Notes: generated from the letters alone by a model not told the origin. A DNA stretch of 64,000 bases from Diadema setosum (GCA_033980235.1 CM067075.1:29578385-29642384), one strand, 5' to 3'; positions 1-12,806 are shown, numbered from the stretch's first letter. Made by a program: numbers and translations.

Positions 1-302
1 TGTATTAATTACAAATACATATGTGAATTTGGGCATAAGGTGACGTCCAGTGAATGGACGCAGGTACCCATGGACCAATATCGCATTTTCTGTTGAAGAT
101 GTCGGTGATTAAAATAGGATATTCTCATGCTCGAATCATTTGCTCTCTCTCACTAACTTGTGTCATACACATTGTACCATTGTGTCACATGGATCTCTAT
201 GTTGTTCTGTGATCTACAATTATGAAGTGCTCTGAAATGTGACAGATACATGCTACAAACTTTAGGTCATTGCATTGTCCTTTTCATCTCACTGGTGGAT
301 AG
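1..302. other. Intron sequence upstream of the first visible WDR12 exon
   Basis: AT-rich sequence with no coding frame supported; it ends in a pyrimidine-rich acceptor at 301-302. The missing WDR12 5' exon(s) must lie left of it. Confidence 0.6.
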
Positions 303-3300
303 ATAAAGCGGAGGCGGACATTCAGAATGTGGATTTTGACTTCCTCATCGATGGAGAGTTCCTTCGACTGCCCCTGGCAAGTCACCTCGAGGCTAGCGGC
401 ATCTCTACCGAAACGGTAGTTGAGGTGGAGTATGTGGTGAAGCAGGCTGCCCCTGAACCAGTGGGGAGCATTCTGCATGATGATTGGGTCAGTGCTATTC
501 ATGGATGGAACGACAGGTTAGTATACAAATGACGCATGGATCTGAGTGCGTCAGTTGGAATTGTGTGCATAAGGTAACTATGGAATGCTTAACCCACGAG
601 GCGAAGCCGAGTGGGTTTAGGCTAAATTCCATAGTTACCGCATGCACACTATATTCCGACTGACGCACGAAAAGACAGTGCGTCATCTGATTTATGGAAT
701 GGGTAATTATCTTGCCAAAAAAACCTATTTTTCTATCGTGTTACCCGATGACAAATTTACTGGATGCATTTTCTTTTGGCTTGCCATAGACGAGAGCCCG
801 AAAACCATGGATCAGTTTTTACTGGACGCATGGTAAACCGTGCATCAGTATACAAATAATGACTGCTATGAGGGGCACAGTTAAAATTATGGGCCCAAGG
901 TGATGTGAAAACCGTAACTATGCCCGAAGCGAAGCTGAGGGCATGGTTATGGTTTTCACATCACCGAGGGCCTACATAATTTTAACTGTGCCCCGAATAT
1001 CAAGCAGTCATTATTTGTTTTATATACCGAAAATATAGATACTGAAATATAGATACCAAAAATATAGATTCTAGTGTCTTTTACAGCATTCGTAATCAAT
1101 GCTGATCGACAGCGTGGCGGTCGTATCATTGGTACGTTGAGTGATCTATGTGTACGGGGTTGCGACTGTCTCCAAACCTATTTACAGGGCACGGTGACCG
1201 CTAGTCTCTTTTACAGCACGCTGATCGAATGCGCGGCGGTCGTATCATTGGTGCGTACATATGAGCGATCTGTGTGTACGGGGTCGCGACTGTCTCCAAA
1301 CCTGTTTACAGGGCACAGTTGATTTACTGTGCCCCGGTGCCGGGCACAGTAAATCAAAAATGGGGCACAGCTATTTTCATGACCCCGCTTTTAACCAATC
1401 AGATGAGAGGATTCTATATGAGGTATATAATAAAAACTGATGCATGGTTGTTTTAGCCAATAGGCGTCGCGTATTGAGTGTGCTAACACTTGCTTAATGG
1501 GCGAACCTTTGTTACAAGCGCGCGTACTCTAGCTACAAGTGCGCGATAACTTGTTTACCACTGTGACTCAGCGTGCGGCCAGTATAAATAAACACATAGC
1601 TCTCGACCAATGAGATCGCAAGATTCTCGCTACCCATTCTATAATATAAATTGCGCAGTGTACATTCTCCTATCAGTCACAATGCCCATGTCTTGAACCT
1701 TGAACCTTGAAGTATTAATCTCTGTCAGCAGCTCCATGGAACTATCCCGGGATGGTAGAAGTGTCGTGCATCAGTGAGAGGTGACATGATGAGCAGGATG
1801 ATTTTAAATGTCACTAATGTACAATACAAGTGACAGTGCATAGTGCTAGTAAAAAAACATGCCTCTTTGCTTTAGAGCATGTGTGACCTGACAGGAGGCT
1901 GCATCACTCGGATGACTGGAAGAGCAGCCTCTCTGAATGTTGATGGGTTGGTAATCTCGACCACAGGTCCTGGCAGATGGTTCCAGGTTCTAACAGCTGG
2001 GGGGAAAAGGGAAAATTTGTACACATCTATGGTCGCGGTTGGGATTACATACTTGAGCTTATGGTCATGCCTTCCTATGTAGGTAGCTGGGAAAATTACA
2101 TAGATAGTAAAGTATCCTGGTGTGCGCGTTCAAAATGCCGACCCAAATTAGGGGATATCTGCATGTTGGCATGTCACTACTAATTAGCATCTGTGCGGAG
2201 AATGTGCAATGAATTCATTGACGAGACTTTCTGGCATTACATCTGAATCATACAGTGTACTTTGTCCAGGTGTATAGACCTATTAACAGGTTTGTGGAGC
2301 TGGTATGTTTTGTACAGGCATCATTGGATATGGTTGTATGTTGTTGGTCTGTATGTTAATATAGGGATCGTATAGTTTTGGTTGAGACCTAATTTCAGGT
2401 TTCTAACATTTTTGGGTGAGATAATGAAAAAAAACTCTTATGAAATATGAAAGAGCATGTAATTCTATGAGGAATTCAAAGTTTATTTGATGAAAATTGG
2501 TTTTGAAATGGCTGAGATATCCAAAAAAGAGTGATTCTAATAAAGTGTGGGACCCACACTTTATTACGACCGCTTTGTTTTACTTTGTTTTTGGATGTTT
2601 CAGTCATTCCAAACCCGATTTTCATCAAATAAACTTTGAAATCCTCTTAAAATGTTATGCTCTGTACTATATCATGTGTTTTCTTGGTATCTCGCAAAAA
2701 GTTAAAAGCCCAATTCTCATCTCTACCAATACTGTACCTTCCCTTTATGCACTCTAATTGCAAAATACCACTAGCAATGTTCACCATAAAGCATTCAATG
2801 AAACTTCTGGTGACAGATTTTAATCACACTATTATACCTTAAACTGAATACAATGGAAGGTCAGTGGTCAATTTCACCAGTTGTTTGTTTTCAAATTGTT
2901 TATGCAATAACAACGCCTCGGAAGGTTTAACAATGTAACAGAGAGACCATTCAGCCAGCTTGATGATTTAATTGCACTATACCAAAGTGTTTAAGATATA
3001 ATAGTTCTGAGTTACATTATGCCAATATATTCTAGTATGCACATCTATCAGTGGCAGATCCAGAGGGGGGCGCACCGGACGCGTGTCCCTTCTTTATTTT
3101 TTGGTTTAACAAAAGAAATAAAACTAAAATTTTTTTTTGGGGGGGGATGCGTGCGCCTCCTTTTAATTTTGCAAAGGCGCCTCCCCTTTACAGAATTCCT
3201 GGATCTGCCCCTGTCTATGGTAGACATAAATGTACTTGTCTATGTCACTATGCAGTTGTGAGATTGTGTGAAGCAAGACTTCATGAGAGTAAAGCAAGAC

Positions 3301-6300
3301 ATTTTGTGGAGATTTTGTGTGATTAGGAAAAAAACAGTATCTTCCGCATTAACAAAAGAATGATATTTTCTCCTCTGTTCCAACAATCGTGCAAAAAAAA
3401 AAGTGTATCATAATGATATTGGAATGTTTGAAATAATAACAGTTTTATTTTTGATCAATACAGATGGACATTTGATAACTTTAATGCATCACCATCAAAG
3501 TTGTTTCTGAGCATTGTACATATATGTGACCGTGCACCTCAAAACGAAAATAAAGTCGCACACACTGCTTTTGCGTGAGGACTGAAAATAAGTGAAATGG
3601 GTCAACCTAGCCGAACTTGACTTTTTCATATTTTCTGAAAGAGCGGGTCTTCTTTTACATTATGCTAAAATTTGGTATCATAAAACGGGCAGGAAAGTGT
3701 GTTTTTTTAGCAGTTTATCTTGAACATTTTTGGTAGAATAGTGTGATTAGGTGTGTCTTTAGAATCCCTTTTTCATTTCTGAAAAACCTTGTCCACACTC
3801 TTCACTTTCAACTCTAATAACTTTTGAAAGAATAGTGCTACTGCTTTGAAAGTTGGCATTAATTATGGAAAGAATGTGTTAATGAGGCATGCTTAATTTC
3901 AGTTTAATCTGAAAATCTCTTCATTGTTGTTACTCTGGCAGTTTACTTTCTGTTTTTTTTTTTTTTTTTTGTCCCATTCATCGCACAGCCAGCACGGTTT
4001 GTAAAGATTAAGCACTTGAATAGACACTGTACTTCAGAGCCTCTGTTCTCAGTTCACACTTTTCCTGAGTTTGTGCTTTCTTTCCAGTATTTAGATAGGT
4101 TAGGAGAGTCCATTTGATTTGAGTTATACATCATTTCAAAGCTTAAAGTCTACTCTTTCAGAATATGGTCTTAACTGAAAACTCATGTCTGGTGACTTTT
4201 TGTTTGTTTTGAGGTGCAGGGTCACATATGTAAATATCAAAATAATAAACCAGCATTAGATAATGATAGTTATGATGATAATGGTAATGATAGTAATATG
4301 AAAATCTACATAGCACTTGTGACCAATTTTTTTCTCAAATGAATTGTCTTAAGTACAAATAATCCATTTTGTATGAATTTCACATAGAACTCCAGAAAGA
4401 AAGATCATGAAGAAAGATGAATGAAAAATGAAGATGATGAAAGCGTAATGTTTTTACTTTGAGTTTTCTCTGTTTATCTCCCTAGAATCCTTACAGGTTG
4501 CTATGACAACGGTGTTCGGCTGTGGGGAAAGGACGGAGAGAATGTTGCGACACTACAGTATCATACCGATCCTGTGAAATGCGTCAAATGGATCACAACA
4601 GGTGAATCGCATTTACGAGAAATGATGGCATCATTTAAAAACAAGACATTTTCATGTGCACTTTAATTTCGCGAATTTTGTGAGAGCCAAGGTTCGTGAA
4701 ATGAAAATGCATAATCAATATGAAAGTTCTTGTCTACGCTATACGCATTGAATGTTAGAGGCAACTTGCAAAAAAAGCCATTGGCTCAAATTCACGAAAA
4801 TTTCATGCCGTGAAAATATCATGTTTTACAGTATTCACATGTTTGCAATCATCAAGTGGATACATGAATAATTAAACTGTTCCATACTAAATTCTGAAAG
4901 CACCATAGATTTAATACACAGACTACCAGGTTCCTGTTGGGAATGGGTTCAAATGCTTGCCATCACTGATTAATTATATCCCAGCGGCTGCTGTAGTAAC
5001 TGCTCTCATGTCGGCGTACAGTTTATACAATCTTCATTTTGAAGGGTCTACATCAGTCTTCCTTGTTTCACTTGTTCATTCCCCATCAGTGTACCAATGA
5101 TGTTCAGATATTTCAAGCCTCTCTGTGGTGCCAGATGGAGATGGGCCTTCCTCTTGAAGTTTTATGAATACCTTATCTTTACACATTTTCAATTAAATGA
5201 TATGGATGTTGTGAATCGAAGAATTTTAAAGTTTACAAGGAATTGTAGCCGTAGCTAGTAATCCACTGGCAAGGAATGAAGTGGATCAGAGGAGTGTAAA
5301 CTTTCAGATAAACAGCAAATTTTGAACAGTTTCATTAAAGGTATTTACTAATTGCAGATGAAACAAAAATGCAGCTTTAGTGCTTCAAAATAGTTTTAAA
5401 ATGTGAGTTAGGGATAGAAACGACCAATGTAAAAATGTTTATCAGTGTAATCAATGTTAAGTATTGTTAAATGTACAAAATGTGAACAATAGTTATAGTA
5501 AAATTGTTTCTGGAATAAACTGGGTGCAGTTATGGTTTATTAAGAAAAACAGTTATATCTCCTTATATTTTAGGCTTTATTCCCAAATTTCATGGTAGGA
5601 TTTTAGTGATACAACTGACCTAGACATATGCATCAAATGTGATAACTTGTAACATTTTTAAATCTCTGCTCCCAATGGTAGACAGTGCCTTTAATGATAT
5701 GGAGTACATATAATCACATCCTGTTTATTCTGTCTGCTCATTGTAGGTGGCTCAGAGAGTTTGCTTGTAAGTGGATCACATGACCAAACCCTCATCATTT
5801 GGGAGTGGAAGGAGGATGAGAAGCAAGCCAGGCCATTGCATACGTGTAGAGGACATGCAAAGAGTGTTGATTCGGTGGCGGTGGACCAGTCAGGAACCAG
5901 GGTGAGTTTTAACCCATTAGTAACTGAACCGCCCCAAAACGCCCCAAACCAATTCGCGAAAACAACATCTCGTGAAAATGTCTATATGGCCTCGTCATTC
6001 GCGAAAATATCTGTACGCGAAAATAACAGCGTATACATTAGCTATAATGAGCCTCTCATGTACACCATCCTTCTTTCAAACTTTTTGAGTGTTATGAGGG
6101 GGAATTGGTATTGTGAATTCATTTTCATGTTTCCACACAGTTCATGACTCAGAGAAGCAGAATCACAGTCAGCATGTTTTGAAAGAGGGAGATTATTTCC
6201 TCCATTAAATACTGAAATGTGACTTCATCTGCGATGTAAACAGTTGCATATTTTCAAACGATGGCATTGGCTGATCCTGAATGACAAGATACTGTTTGTT

Positions 6301-9300
6301 GGGGCTCATCATGATGGATTACAGTTTGATAAAAATATTTAGTTATCGTTCAATTCTGATTATGTTCATGCTAATAGTGATATGGTATATGTTATGACGA
6401 CTCTTTACTTTTGATAATTTTTTGAAACTTGCTATTTGTCCAGGAAAGGACATTGACTCTGGTTTGATGTAAAGATGCTCTTTTATCATGCCGATAAAGG
6501 CATGGTAGCAACCTGTATTTAAGTGTTTATACAAAGACATTTTTCAGCTTATTGTTTGCTGATGATTAAACACACTTGTGAGTATTATTTGTAATTCCCA
6601 GCACAATTTCACTTCTAAAAAAAAAAAAACGGAGTTCAAGCAACCGTTACAGCAATCTTGTGTTTGTCCTTGACTCATATTACAGATATGCAGTGGTTCT
6701 TTCGACAAGATGTTAAAGCTGTGGTCAGCTGGTGAGTTTGTGGCTGAGTGATTATCTATCAAACTTTGATTTCATTTCTCAATAAAGAAATTCAGGCAGT
6801 GTAATGATTTAGAATTATCTCAAAAGAGATAGTTTCGTTGAGATGAATGTTGTGTTTCATATTTAAAGAGAAATCAAAACATGGACATCTTTACACTAGA
6901 TTTTTTTTTTTTGACAGTACAATAGTGGATTCACTTCTTGCTAATGGCTTTGCAATCATTACCAATTTCTTATAAATTGTTGATCCGTCAAAGCATGAAG
7001 TTAATCCTAGAATGAATCAATTATCCTTTTGAAACCTGTTCTTGTTATATCACCATAAAATCGTTCGTGTGTGAATATAGCACCCCCTGACTTTTAGCAT
7101 GGAGGAGAAGGGGGGGGGGGGGTGGGAAATCAAAAACCACACAAATCTTGTATGTATTGTATTATTCAAGACAAGGAAATCATATTATGCAGCTCAAATC
7201 TTGACATTTTATTTTTCAAACATTGAAAATACTCAGTACCAAGTTCAGGTGAAGAGGAACCTCCAGAAATCCAGGAGCAACAGAAGAAGAGGGCAAGGAG
7301 AGATGGCTCAGCACCAATCATCAGGGTCAGTTTACCATCTTAAAGGCATAATATAGCATTTGCAGAGGAAACAAAAACCCAGCATTGGTGCTTTAAAATA
7401 GTTCTAAAATGTAAGTTAGGGATAGAAACAACCACTGCAAAAATTTGAATCCGTATAATCGATGTTAAGTGTAGTTAGATAAACAAAATGTGAACAATAG
7501 TTGTAATAAAAATGTTTCCAGACTAAACCGAGTGCAGTTAGGGTTTAATGAGAAAAAATACTGATATCTCCTTATATTTTAGGCTTTATTGCAAAATTTT
7601 CATATGGTAGGATGTTTTGTGAACAGACCTACACATATGCACCAAATGTGATATCTTGAACATTTTTTAATTCACTGCTCCCAAAAGTAAACTGGACCTT
7701 TAACCCGTTGAGGACGGACTGATTTTGCTATAACACGCATTTCCCATAGACACCTGCCAGAGTAATCCTCAGGACTTGTCTTCAGTGGGTTAATTTTTTT
7801 TTTCTGTTTTCTTGACAAAACATTGGTTTTTAAATGCATAATGCAAGCTGTCAAACTTTTTATGTGCGTGATAGCATGATTTGCTCTGCCTAAATGCAAG
7901 CTGCCACCTCTAGAGTAAATAACGACATATTTTACTGTAACTTTTGACACACTTTTCTTTTTGTTTCTAAATGTTGATCATCTTTCCTAGTTTGATTTAG
8001 CTGATATCGTTTGCATTCATTTTTGTTTGTTTGTTTCTTCAATAACATCACAAATGGCACCAAAGAAAGGAAGGAATTCTGTCGAGTAAATGTTTGATCG
8101 TGGCAATGATATATGTAGTATATTGTTTGCTCATTGATTTTATTTTCTCCATTGATTAATGATTGATTAGGTACAGGTGTTACAGTTCCAGCATAAATCT
8201 GTTTCATTTCCAAAAGAAAGAAAGAAAATAAAAAAGGATGTAGACATGCCTACGAAGGAGTTCTAGTATGTTTGAAGTTACAATGTCTGTAAAATGGGGA
8301 ATTTAATAGCTCATTAAGGCAGAGTGGAATTGTAAACCGAGTGAAATTTATTGATTGAGTGAATTGTTCTCTTTTTAATCCACAAACCCCTAATCATCAG
8401 AGTTAATGATCCCCTAAATTAGTATCTTAAATATAAATGTGATATTCATATAATTTAGTGGTCGTTTCATTATCAGATAAATGCTGTAAAAGTTTTCTAA
8501 CTACTGACCACTGCTGTACATGCATACATGCATGTGTGTATGAATTTATTAATATGTATACATTACTATACGTGCTCTATTTTAGACACCAATAGCTACA
8601 TTGGATGGGCATAAGGAGGCCGTATCTTCAGTTGTGTGGACCGGCAGCCATGAGGTGTGCAGTGCATCATGGGATCACACGATACAGCTGTGGGATGTGC
8701 AGCAGGGCACCAACGCAGCAACCCTGGTGGGTGTGATCATGTGAATGGGAATTGATAGAGGGAGGATAGAACTGCTCATAGTGGTTAGAAGTAAGCTGTG
8801 CCAGCCCTTTGGCCCAAATTCATGAAGGTGGTACAATCTTTGTCCATGGTTTAAACCATGGACAAAGACCATAGTTTTGTATGGGGCACCAAGTATCGCA
8901 TGGCCTACTTCGTTATGAAATCAGTCATTTCAATGAAATGAATTTCTTCGACGAAATGATCATTTCGTTAAAGAAATGGTCATTTCGACAACGAAATGAC
9001 TGATTTCGTTTTGAAATAGGCCATGCAACACTTGGCGCCCCATACAAAACTATGGTCTTTGTCCATGGTTTAAACCATGGACAAAGATTGTACCACCTTC
9101 GTGAATTTTCTCTTCATTCTTATTGGCATCTCCTCTCAACTTGACCTTGCAATCAGGCGTAACCATGCCTCAGTTCAACAAGGAGTCTGTGGTGAAACAC
9201 TGAGGATTATGGGGATTTTGATGATGTGTTGATATTATATTAAAGGCCTGTTCACACAGCTGCCATTATTGGCTCCTACTGTAAGAGCTGTCATTTTCGG

Positions 9301-12300
9301 CAGGATTTAATTTTTCACGAATTTTGTGAATGATGGTTGGGCCCTGAATTTACCAGCATGCAAAAATATCACAAGTGGACAGGAATCAGTATGAGTTATA
9401 ACCAGCATGGAAGGCACAGTAAAGGTTAATTGTTGCATGGCTTATTTGTCAAAGTGTCTTAATCAGTAATCCATACTCTACACAATATAACATCTGGAAT
9501 GTCATACTGAAACTGTATATTGGTGTGTGTGCAGTGAAAATAAAACATACACCAAGTTTATGGCATATGTTGATTCATTAGAGTAATTGTTTCATGAGAC
9601 TGGGTCTTTGATTGTCCAGCTGTCATTATTGATTTGGTTATTTAACACTTTATACTGCAGAGCTTACTGTTCTAGTTTGTGAACAGCATCACAGATAATT
9701 ATGTCAGACCTTGCATCTCAGAGCCATCAATATTCACCTGATGAGATAATATAGTATAAGGGGTCAGATTGTCAAAGAAGAGATCCTCAGCTGAGATTTA
9801 CACCCTCCTCTTAAAAACTGTACATACAAATATTATGTTCTTATCTATTTAACTGATAATACATGATCAAAATTCCAGTGCCAAGGAAAGTTACCCTTCA
9901 GAAATAGAGCTTTAGCGAAGATTAAAAGATTCATTGGAACATACCGACTCACTCTTCAACGTGTGCAAAAAAATAAAAATAAAAATAAAGGGAAAAAAAA
10001 GACAATACGGTGAAAGGGTTGTTATCACAATACTGTGCACTTTCGAGCCATGGTTATCTTCAAGTGTAAATGATTATGTTAAAGTGAAAATGCTATACCT
10101 GATAACGATTTATATTTTTAAAAGGTTTTCATTCACACTTTAAAATCATGTGTCTCTTTAGAGAAAATAAAGTGTGAACCACGTATGAAAGACCATTGAA
10201 AGATATGTTAACAAAACTGTTCCAAAAAGGGATTAATCCTTTAGAAAATGCCAAAAATGTGAAATTAACATTTACTTACCCTAAAACAAGTCTTTCCAGG
10301 TTTACTTGGAAATTGACCCATGCAACTTCTTTTGACTTACATATTGTGATGTGTGATCACATAAAAGATAGAACTGTGCATGATATTTTTCCAATTTGAG
10401 AAGTCATGAATAAGGTCATTGAGTGAAATGCAATGTTTGATTCCCGATTGTTCTCTCTCCAGACTGGCACAAAAGCTTTCTTGAGCATCTCATACTCTGC
10501 CCTGTGTGGTCTCCTGGCCAGCGGCAGTGTGGACAGACACATCAGGCTTTGGGACACGAGGTCAAAAGGTGCGCCATTCTATCACCCTTTTTCTCATCCA
10601 AGATAGAGATACCACTTTCCCATTGGGAACACACATTTAGAATGAGAGCATTTTGCGGGTCAGTCACAAAAATGCTCTCTCAAGACTTTGCTAGTGTGAA
10701 AGGCTAGTTGTGCAGGCAATGTAAATCCAGATTCAAGAATTAAAAAAAAAAAAATAGAGTATACGTATGACACAGATAGAGATTGTACAGGAACACTGTC
10801 TCATCAAGTTCTGATGAATTAACAATTTGGCACTGACTGCTCTGCAACCAATGTGTACATACATTGTACTGTAAAACCAGAAATTTTAATGTGCATGAAA
10901 TTTTTGTGAATTTTGCGAAAAACCAAGATTTGTGAAAGTGAAATGCATGTGAAAGGTTTTTGTCTGCAGAATTCACTGAACACCAGTTGCAATTTGTGAA
11001 AGTTTCATGCAACGGAAAAAGGAGTCAGCTTCAATTTGTGAATATTTAATGTCACTATGAAAAATGTTTCTGGTTTACAGCATATGACTGAATGAATGAG
11101 TGAATGAAAGACTGAAAGAACAAATGATCAAACAAACAAAGTGAAAATATGTCCTTACCGTTTGTCCACAGAGGGCTCTGTTGTGAAATCATCTCTCTCT
11201 CACCACCACGGCTGGGTGTCGTCAGTTCAGTGGTCTCCTAGCAACAGTAATCAACTCTTATCAGGGTCATATGACAAGGCTCTGAAGCTTTGGGACATCC
11301 GAAGGTACGTGTACATTGATTGTGATTGATTGCACTGTGTATTTTCATTTTGAACATTTTTATTGAACATACTTTTTATATAGTTGTAACTGACACACAC
11401 TATAATTTGAAAGAATTTTGTTTTGTTCAGTTAAACATGAATTTATTTAAGCATTATTTCCCCCCCCCCCCAAAAAAAAAGTAAGACACTACAGATATCA
11501 CTACAGATATTTTGTATGTGTCCATGTCTTTCCTAAAGACATGCACATGTAACATTTTTATGCCTCCACCATGAAGTGTCGCCGGAGGCATTATGTTTTC
11601 GTTTTTTTTTTTTAATTTCCTGTGCTAATTTTTCATAAGGACGTATTTGTACTGTAGCTCATGTTGTACATACACAAGACCTGCCAGAGATGAGATGAAA
11701 ATTTGTGGAGATCCCATCTTTTTATGGATTGGAAATGACATGCTCATTGTTTGCAATAAGTAAGTTCTAGTGTAATGTCCCCCGTTAGCATGTCTACAAA
11801 GCTACTTGGGTGACTCTCAACATTGTGAGCAAAGTTGTTTTGGGTAGGCGTGATTTGAGTGCCCTTTCTAGACGATCATTTTATAACAGGTTTATGCTGG
11901 ATAGTGTGATATTTAAAGTAAAAAAATATTAATAATTGCTAAGTGCATTTACACTATATGTATACTCCTACAAATCATGAGAACCCTTTAAATTTTTGTT
12001 GTTGTTGTTGTAGTTGTTTTTGTGGAAGGGCATATTTAGCATTCAAGTGTCCAGTCTGCTATGTTTTATGCATTGTTTTAATTCCATTACAGCCCAAAGG
12101 CACCACTCTTCAATATGACTGGCTTAGACGAGAAGATTCTCGCAGTTGATTGGTCAATACCGGAAGTAAGTCGCCCATTGCATTCTTTTACTGAAAACTA
12201 CAGCATTAAATACTCGATGATCCCTTCAGAATGTTTAAATTCCAACACAAGACTGGTGAAATATACATTTTATGTACATTGTACACATGTCTAGAAAATC

Positions 12301-12661
12301 AGTGTTTTTTTTTTTCCCTCTTGCTTGTTCTGCTCTTCTGTGTATGCCTGTTGTTTACCAGTAGGTTTTCCTGAGTTTATCTACAAAAGAGAGAAATTTG
12401 AAATACCATGCTTTACTGGATTAGAGTGACAATAGTGCACATTAATGCTACCAACAGGCTATGAATGCATGTATGTAATAAGCACACTATAATCATCTTC
12501 CGAAAAGTAACTTCTTTTATCACCTCCTCTCAAATTAATTGAAACAGCTGCTGCTCTGCGGAGGAGCCGATAACTGTCTGCACATGTTCAGCACGGTGGA
12601 GGCTCTGTCGGCTGCCAAGTCGGCGGGGTCGAGTTCAGAAGAGGAGGCCTCGGGGTCGTGA
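303..12661 (+). CDS. WDR12: WDR12 ribosome biogenesis WD40 protein (5' partial, ten exons)
   Basis: Exons: 303-516, 4486-4601, 5747-5901, 6686-6731, 7249-7325, 8586-8726, 10463-10568, 11172-11304, 12093-12165, 12548-12661. All have AG/GT borders and compatible phases, giving 390 residues plus TGA. The first visible exon encodes most of the N-terminal NLE/ubiquitin-like domain ([21 protein letters not shown]), followed by WD40 repeats with blades such as [51 protein letters not shown] and [13 protein letters not shown], and ending in a Ser/Glu-rich tail. A basic insert ([10 protein letters not shown]) sits between two blades, as in vertebrate WDR12. The family acts in the nucleolus with PES1 and BOP1 (PeBoW) in 60S maturation, and its NLE domain contacts the MDN1/Rea1 AAA ATPase. 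By comparison with the human protein about 35 N-terminal residues are missing and must lie upstream. The frame at 275 opens with TTG inside the preceding intron, so it is not the start. Confidence 0.96.
544..669. repeat. Foldback element with GCGAAGC apex (copy 1)
   Basis: Arms start GAGTGCGTCAGT and end ACTGACGCAC, with long imperfect inverted arms (GGTAACTATGGAAT). The centre at 593-615 is a CCCAC/GTGGG stem, a tandem GA/GA mismatch, then GGC-GAA-GCC. Related direct copies of GACGCA/GTATACAAAT border it to about 860. It lies in a WDR12 intron. Confidence 0.75.
852..1018. repeat. Foldback element with GCGAAGC apex (copy 2)
   Basis: Near-perfect inverted arms (ACAAATAATGACTGCTATG, then GGGGCACAGTTAAAATTATG). 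The apex is GCCC, GA, AGC-GAA-GCT, GA, GGGC, the same design as copy 1 with one base-pair change. GGGGCACAG motifs recur downstream to 1371. Confidence 0.8.
1073..1371. repeat. Tandem 130-bp repeat plus GGGCACAG hairpin
   Basis: Two direct copies start at about 1073 and 1203 (TCTTTTACAGCA, then GGCGGTCGTATCATTGGT, GTCTCCAAACCT, TTTACAGGGCAC). They are followed by the inverted pair GGGCACAGT...ACTGTGCCCC and GGGCACAGTAAATCA at about 1311-1371. Short AAATATAGATAC repeats precede it at 1027-1070. Confidence 0.7.
1376..1680 (+). promoter_or_regulatory. CCAAT/TATA cluster within a WDR12 intron
   Basis: CCAAT-type boxes (AACCAATCAG near 1393, GCCAATAGG near 1457, ACCAATGAG near 1608) alternate with TATA-like stretches (TATATAATAAAA, AGTATAAATAAA, ATAATATAAAT). 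It may be the regulatory end of a degraded retroelement or a cryptic promoter; no coding sequence downstream could be assigned. Confidence 0.3.
2361..2748. repeat. MITE with AGGG-GTATAGTTTTGGTT ends, copy 1
   Basis: Starts AGGGATCGTATAGTTTTGG, is palindromic around GTGTGGGACCCACAC near 2547, and ends in a decayed GTACCTTCCCT. The same ends occur at 38410-38678, and a right-end remnant sits near 25872. Confidence 0.65.
3049..3213. mobile_element. Short hAT-like MITE
   Basis: Inverted ends CAGTGGCAGATCCAG and CTGGATCTGCCCCTG, flanked on both sides by TCTAT. The interior is G/C-tract rich. The CAGTGGC end resembles the larger element at 45949. Confidence 0.7.
3520..4231. mobile_element. Foldback MITE with GTGACC-GCACCTCAAAAC ends
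   Basis: Left end ATATGTGACCGTGCACCTCA and right end TGAGGTGCAGGGTCACATAT are inverted. The roughly 710-bp interior has no coding frame. It lies in the first large WDR12 intron. Confidence 0.75.
5335..5698. repeat. TTAAAGG-ended repeat, copy 1
   Basis: Shares ordered blocks (GAGTTAGGGATAGAAAC, ACAAAATGTGAACAATAGTT, TCTCCTTATATTTTAGGC, TGCTCCCAA) with 7340-7703 and, inverted, 59733-60116. Ends are TTAAAGG / CCTTTAA. It sits just before the exon at 5747. Confidence 0.8.
7340..7703. repeat. TTAAAGG-ended repeat, copy 2
   Basis: Same blocks in the same order as the copy at 5335. Its right end runs directly into the TTAA of the small element at 7700. Confidence 0.8.
7700..7793. mobile_element. 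Small TTAA-flanked MITE, copy 1
   Basis: TTAA-CCCGTTGAGGAC on the left and GTCTTCAGTGGG-TTAA on the right, 94 bases in all. The TTAA duplication and CCC end suggest piggyBac-type mobilisation. Related copies are at 13547-13640 (inverted) and 16362-16450. Confidence 0.7.
8816..9108. repeat. Large foldback with nested perfect palindromes
   Basis: Inverted arms from AAATTCATGAAGGTGG to the complementary right end. Each arm carries the palindrome GTCCATGGTTTAAACCATGG (plus AC) at about 8841 and 9060. The centre consists of ATTTCGT/ACGAAAT repeats. It lies 90 bases past the WDR12 exon ending at 8726. Confidence 0.85.
10868..11081. repeat. MITE with TACTGTAAAACCAGAAA ends
   Basis: Left TACTGTAAAACCAGAAA, right TTTCTGGTTTACAGCATA, with an interior rich in GTGAAA/TTTCAC. 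It lies just before the exon at 11172. A degraded relative with similar interior may occupy about 4640-4840. Confidence 0.65.
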
Positions 12662-12800
12662 GCTCTGCGTTCAGTGTTTATACAATACGGACAACTGATG
12701 GACAATCCCCAGACGGGGTGCGCGTTACGCTTTGCTCAATCCCAAATGGAGGATACATGGTGTATTTGGATTTGATTAGAAAGCTCCATCTACTGGTTGG

Positions 12801-12806
12801 AATAAA
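12801..12806 (+). terminator. Candidate polyadenylation signal of WDR12
   Basis: AATAAA lies 140 bases after the WDR12 stop codon. A run of about 18 G follows at about 12877. This is the first canonical hexamer downstream, so it is a plausible 3' end; no transcript evidence is available. Confidence 0.5.

Noticed and set aside
11562..11610. TGCCTCCACCATGAAGTGTC hairpin start of a MITE
   Set aside because: One end looks familiar as a repeat terminus, but no matching right end could be placed.
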